NCBI GenBank assembly: GCA_003194525.1
Contig: NBIV01000249.1
Coordinates: 1-64,000 of the forward strand
DNA: 64,000 nucleotides
From: Gracilariopsis chorda
Taxonomy: Eukaryota > Rhodophyta > Florideophyceae > Gracilariales > Gracilariaceae
Direction of reading: 5' to 3'
Shown in pieces: positions 61,429 to 64,000 of this stretch (positions are counted from its first letter, which is position 1; the number at the start of each line of letters is the position of its first letter). The position numbers were made by a program, and so were the translations under genes. The notes below the pieces were generated by a model, which ran no database searches, was not told where the DNA came from, and worked only from the letters and a program-made list of their open reading frames with translations.

Positions 61429-63006
61429 CTAATCGCGTTTCAAGTGAGTTTCTTCTTCCTTCCTCGCATTCACCACCACGCGTTGGAGGCACCACCTCAG
61501 CGCCAGCGATACGAAAATGTCCGTGATCATAAACAGAGTAACAGTCACATCAAGACCCACAAAGTCTGCAGCAAGTATCATTCCCAGCTGAAAGTCCCAC
61601 CAAATCTTCAAAACTGCCTGTAAACCAGTCACCGAAATCCACCACTTTCGTCCTCCCTCCCAGTTTTCCATAACATCCTTTCTGCCTTCTGCACTGCTAA
61701 TCGAAACCATTCCAACCCCATGTGCCAGTACCAAAACGCATGTATGATTCACAAGTGCTAATCGTCCCTGTGTCGATACTGGCAGAAATGCTAGCGCTAT
61801 ACCTGCGTAACAAGCCTGTGTTGTTCCGAACGCCGCGCCAACTATCCCGCCAGTCGTAACCCATCCTGACACATTACGTTCCCTTTTCTCCACTTCTTTC
61901 ACATAGTACTTCGCCACATGCCATTGCAACCATAACTGCAACCGCGCCCGAGCCATCAACAACAGCGGTGTAACAATTCCACACAGGAACACCAAAACCG
62001 CTATGATCCGTACCACCCACATAGGTTCGACAAAGCTCAAACTAAACAAACCACTAGCCTTCGACGTGGATGGAAACTCCATAGATTGCCAGCTAGAATT
62101 TGCCGCATCCCAAAAACTACTGCGCCCATCCATGACTCGAAGAATTTCATCCAGCGCTGCATTCCCCCCTGATGAAAGCGTTTTATTCCCGAGAATATCA
62201 CTGCTCGCAAGAAGTAAACTTTCCTGCAGATCTTTCGCAGCTTCTTTCACTCCCTTTGCGGCAGACATAAACGACTTCGGTTGCGTGCCGTTAGTAAGCA
62301 GTTGGTCTGCCGATAATGAATTGATCAACTGTGACAGTGCATTTGTGAACGTTAAAAACTTGTACTGTGACTGTGGTGACAAATCGGCATTGGGGAGCAG
62401 ATCGCTTAGGCGAACCGTGTCCAGTGCCTTTGTTATCACCATGGATACATTAGCTCCAAACTCTTGTACGACCGGCTGGGACGTGAGGTTCATCAAACTG
62501 TTTCGGATAAGTTCAGTACCCTCGTCTTGCCATTTGGTTTGTGAAAGTAAGAACACCTCCGCCTGATCTGAGAGTGCGATGAGCAGTCGTGAATCTGCTT
62601 TGGAGAACATGTTTGTAAGGTTTGTCGCGACAGTACTCCACAAAGGCGACTCTTTTAGAGGAAAGACAGAACTCCCTATGTACTCTCCCGCTTCCTGCCA
62701 GTTTGACATTAGGCTGAAGAATCGATTTGCCGTTTCAAAGAGCACGCTGCTCAGGTACCAAGCACCAATAGAAAGCGCTGCGTTGAAAACAAAGGAGAGA
62801 GCAACCAAAGGCAGAACCGGTAGCAGTAGCCAAACTCGTACGAAGATGTCCAGCACAGGAACAAGGAAAAGGGCGCGAAGCAGCTGTCGACGAACGTATG
62901 GCCTTGGGAGCGAAGTAGATGGGAGTAGAGCCTTTAGGAACATAATGAAGATCAATAAGTAGAAGAATGGGGCCGCCATCGTGATGATAAATGTCCAGGT
63001 GCTCAT
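61429..63006 (-). CDS. multi-pass membrane protein, function unknown
   Basis: 525 aa from ATG at 63,006; the frame extends 36 codons to a TTG without another ATG. Hydrophobic segments lie near 4-27, 46-66 and 66-95, then a hydrophilic region of about 230 residues, then near 333-356, 380-405, 412-435, 455-475 and 480-515. The hydrophilic region has about six N-glycosylation sequons (NLT twice, NVS, NGT, NKT, NSS), so it probably faces the lumen or cell exterior. No transporter or enzyme signature that I recognise. Basic tail ending KEEETHLKRD. Confidence 0.75.
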   Translation of the reverse strand: MSTWTFIITMAAPFFYLLIFIMFLKALLPSTSLPRPYVRRQLLRALFLVPVLDIFVRVWLLLPVLPLVALSFVFNAALSIGAWYLSSVLFETANRFFSLMSNWQEAGEYIGSSVFPLKESPLWSTVATNLTNMFSKADSRLLIALSDQAEVFLLSQTKWQDEGTELIRNSLMNLTSQPVVQEFGANVSMVITKALDTVRLSDLLPNADLSPQSQYKFLTFTNALSQLINSLSADQLLTNGTQPKSFMSAAKGVKEAAKDLQESLLLASSDILGNKTLSSGGNAALDEILRVMDGRSSFWDAANSSWQSMEFPSTSKASGLFSLSFVEPMWVVRIIAVLVFLCGIVTPLLLMARARLQLWLQWHVAKYYVKEVEKRERNVSGWVTTGGIVGAAFGTTQACYAGIALAFLPVSTQGRLALVNHTCVLVLAHGVGMVSISSAEGRKDVMENWEGGRKWWISVTGLQAVLKIWWDFQLGMILAADFVGLDVTVTLFMITDIFVSLALRWCLQRVVVNARKEEETHLKRD

Positions 63007-63757
63007 GGTGATCTTAGCGGATGAAAGCGCAAGGCGGAATGACTCTTGTGTAGGATTGCAGGATGCCTGGGGTTTGTGATTGGAAAGCGCTCGTGAACGC
63101 TGTGTACGCCTCAAAGAGAAACGGCGCAGGCGCTAGTTGACAGTGGGGATATGAGACATGCAATACTACGCTTTCAAGATGTGTAGCTAACGGTCGGCAC
63201 TCTTCGCAATGCCGAATAGGGTCAACCAGGGCCAAAGCTAAGGTTGATCTGAGAAGCTTCACGGGAAAATGAAGTACGGTCTCAAGCGTGACAAACCGGG
63301 GATTTTGGCAACCAAAAAAAAGAGTCGGTTGTGAAATCTTAATGCAGCTCAAAAATCACACTGCGCCAACCGTATGCCAGCAACAATGCATGATAGCTGT
63401 TTGGTAGTACATATTGCGCGCCTATTTGAGACACAAGAGAAAGTTGAAGCAATCTTCCCCTTCAACCGAAGGTAGTATTCGGCAGGAAATGTTCAACTCG
63501 ACTGCGCCCGTGAAGTAGACTGTTTCAGGAATAATGACGAAACGAGCAAGTACCCTCTTACACCGCCGTCACTTCTCTCTTCCCGTCACGCTGCAGCTCG
63601 TTGGTTTGTGCGAGTTTCTATGTTTCGTGCAAGATGATCCAGCAGAGCAAACATATAAACCGATATCTATCCACCAGCTGCTCTTACTTCGAATGGTCAT
63701 CCCCCTCCTCTTTCGCTCGCTTCAAAAGTAGTCTGGCCCATAAACGCGTGGTATATT
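63007..63757. other. intergenic
   Basis: Upstream of the membrane protein. Short open frames on both strands show no recognisable content. Confidence 0.5.
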
Positions 63758-63946
63758 TTAGCGATCATCACAACGAAACCAAAAGGCCAACATCACTAAC
63801 GCCAAGACCGCAGCCGTTATCACAACCATCTGCAAATCGCGTAAATCCCTCTTAGACACTAGAAAGCATATTCTTAAATCACTAAGCGAAGTCGCCGTTC
63901 CGACCTTTATAAAACCCTTTCTTCTGTCAGCGCTGGCAATTCCCAT
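63758..63946 (-). CDS. possible small tail-anchored protein, 62 aa
   Basis: From ATG at 63,946 to TGA. Basic N-terminal part, then a single hydrophobic segment MVVITAAVLALVMLAFWF near the end followed by RCDDR, the layout of a tail-anchored membrane protein. Too short and too close to the window edge to be sure; it could be the last exon of a gene continuing beyond 64,000. Confidence 0.25.
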   Translation of the reverse strand: MGIASADRRKGFIKVGTATSLSDLRICFLVSKRDLRDLQMVVITAAVLALVMLAFWFRCDDR

Positions 63947-64000
63947 CACTGCACTCGCGTGAATACCCACTGAACGGTATATATGGAACACAAACCTTAA

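Noticed and set aside
63007-63114. 36-codon extension of the membrane protein
   Set aside because: It opens at TTG with no ATG; the ATG at 63,006 directly precedes the first membrane segment.

Overview
The window looks like nuclear DNA of a red alga, probably a multicellular, intron-poor, transposon-rich one (Chondrus- or Gracilaria-like; inferred from content, no database was searched). Grounds: long single-exon genes beside one gene with two short GT-AG introns; a plastid-type class II DAHP synthase and a phosphoglycerate kinase with apparent transit peptides; a Twinkle-type organelle primase-helicase; a two-RNase III Dicer; and oomycete/red-alga style transposon proteins (DUF6818-like, pogo-type DDE, Harbinger).

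Bases 1-47,503 are almost entirely transposons. From the left: a Ty3/gypsy chromovirus copy on the minus strand cut by the window start (1-5773); an older, decayed relative on the same strand (about 7000-13,330); a cluster of hairpins and repeats (14,005-14,382) upstream of a nearly intact Helitron Rep/helicase (15,050-20,472); decayed coding remnants (20,874-22,612); a pogo-like DDE pseudogene (23,306-24,618) apparently split by a complete Mutator-like element (24,619-32,498: 374-bp terminal repeats, 9-bp target duplication, a MULE transposase and a Ulp1-like protease); a DUF6818-like gene (to 33,831); a Harbinger transposase pseudogene cut by a 526-bp TG...CA insert with a 5-bp duplication (33,898-35,601); and a full-length Ty3 chromovirus (35,953-47,498) with both LTRs and target duplication AAGGT.

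The right quarter is host genes: a Dicer-like ribonuclease (+), then on the minus strand class II DAHP synthase, Twinkle-like primase-helicase, plastid-type phosphoglycerate kinase and a multi-pass membrane protein. Apart from the Dicer, whose pathway would be expected to act on neighbouring transposon transcripts, these look like unrelated housekeeping genes, not an operon.

The most unusual system is the Ty3 family itself. The full-length copy carries a 595-codon gene on the antisense strand between pol and the 3' LTR, and the decayed relative carries a recognisable homologue in the same antisense place. Gag and pol are joined by an in-frame GGGAAAC slippery site abutting the gag stop codon, and the whole element, LTRs and genes alike, is packed with short interrupted palindromes.
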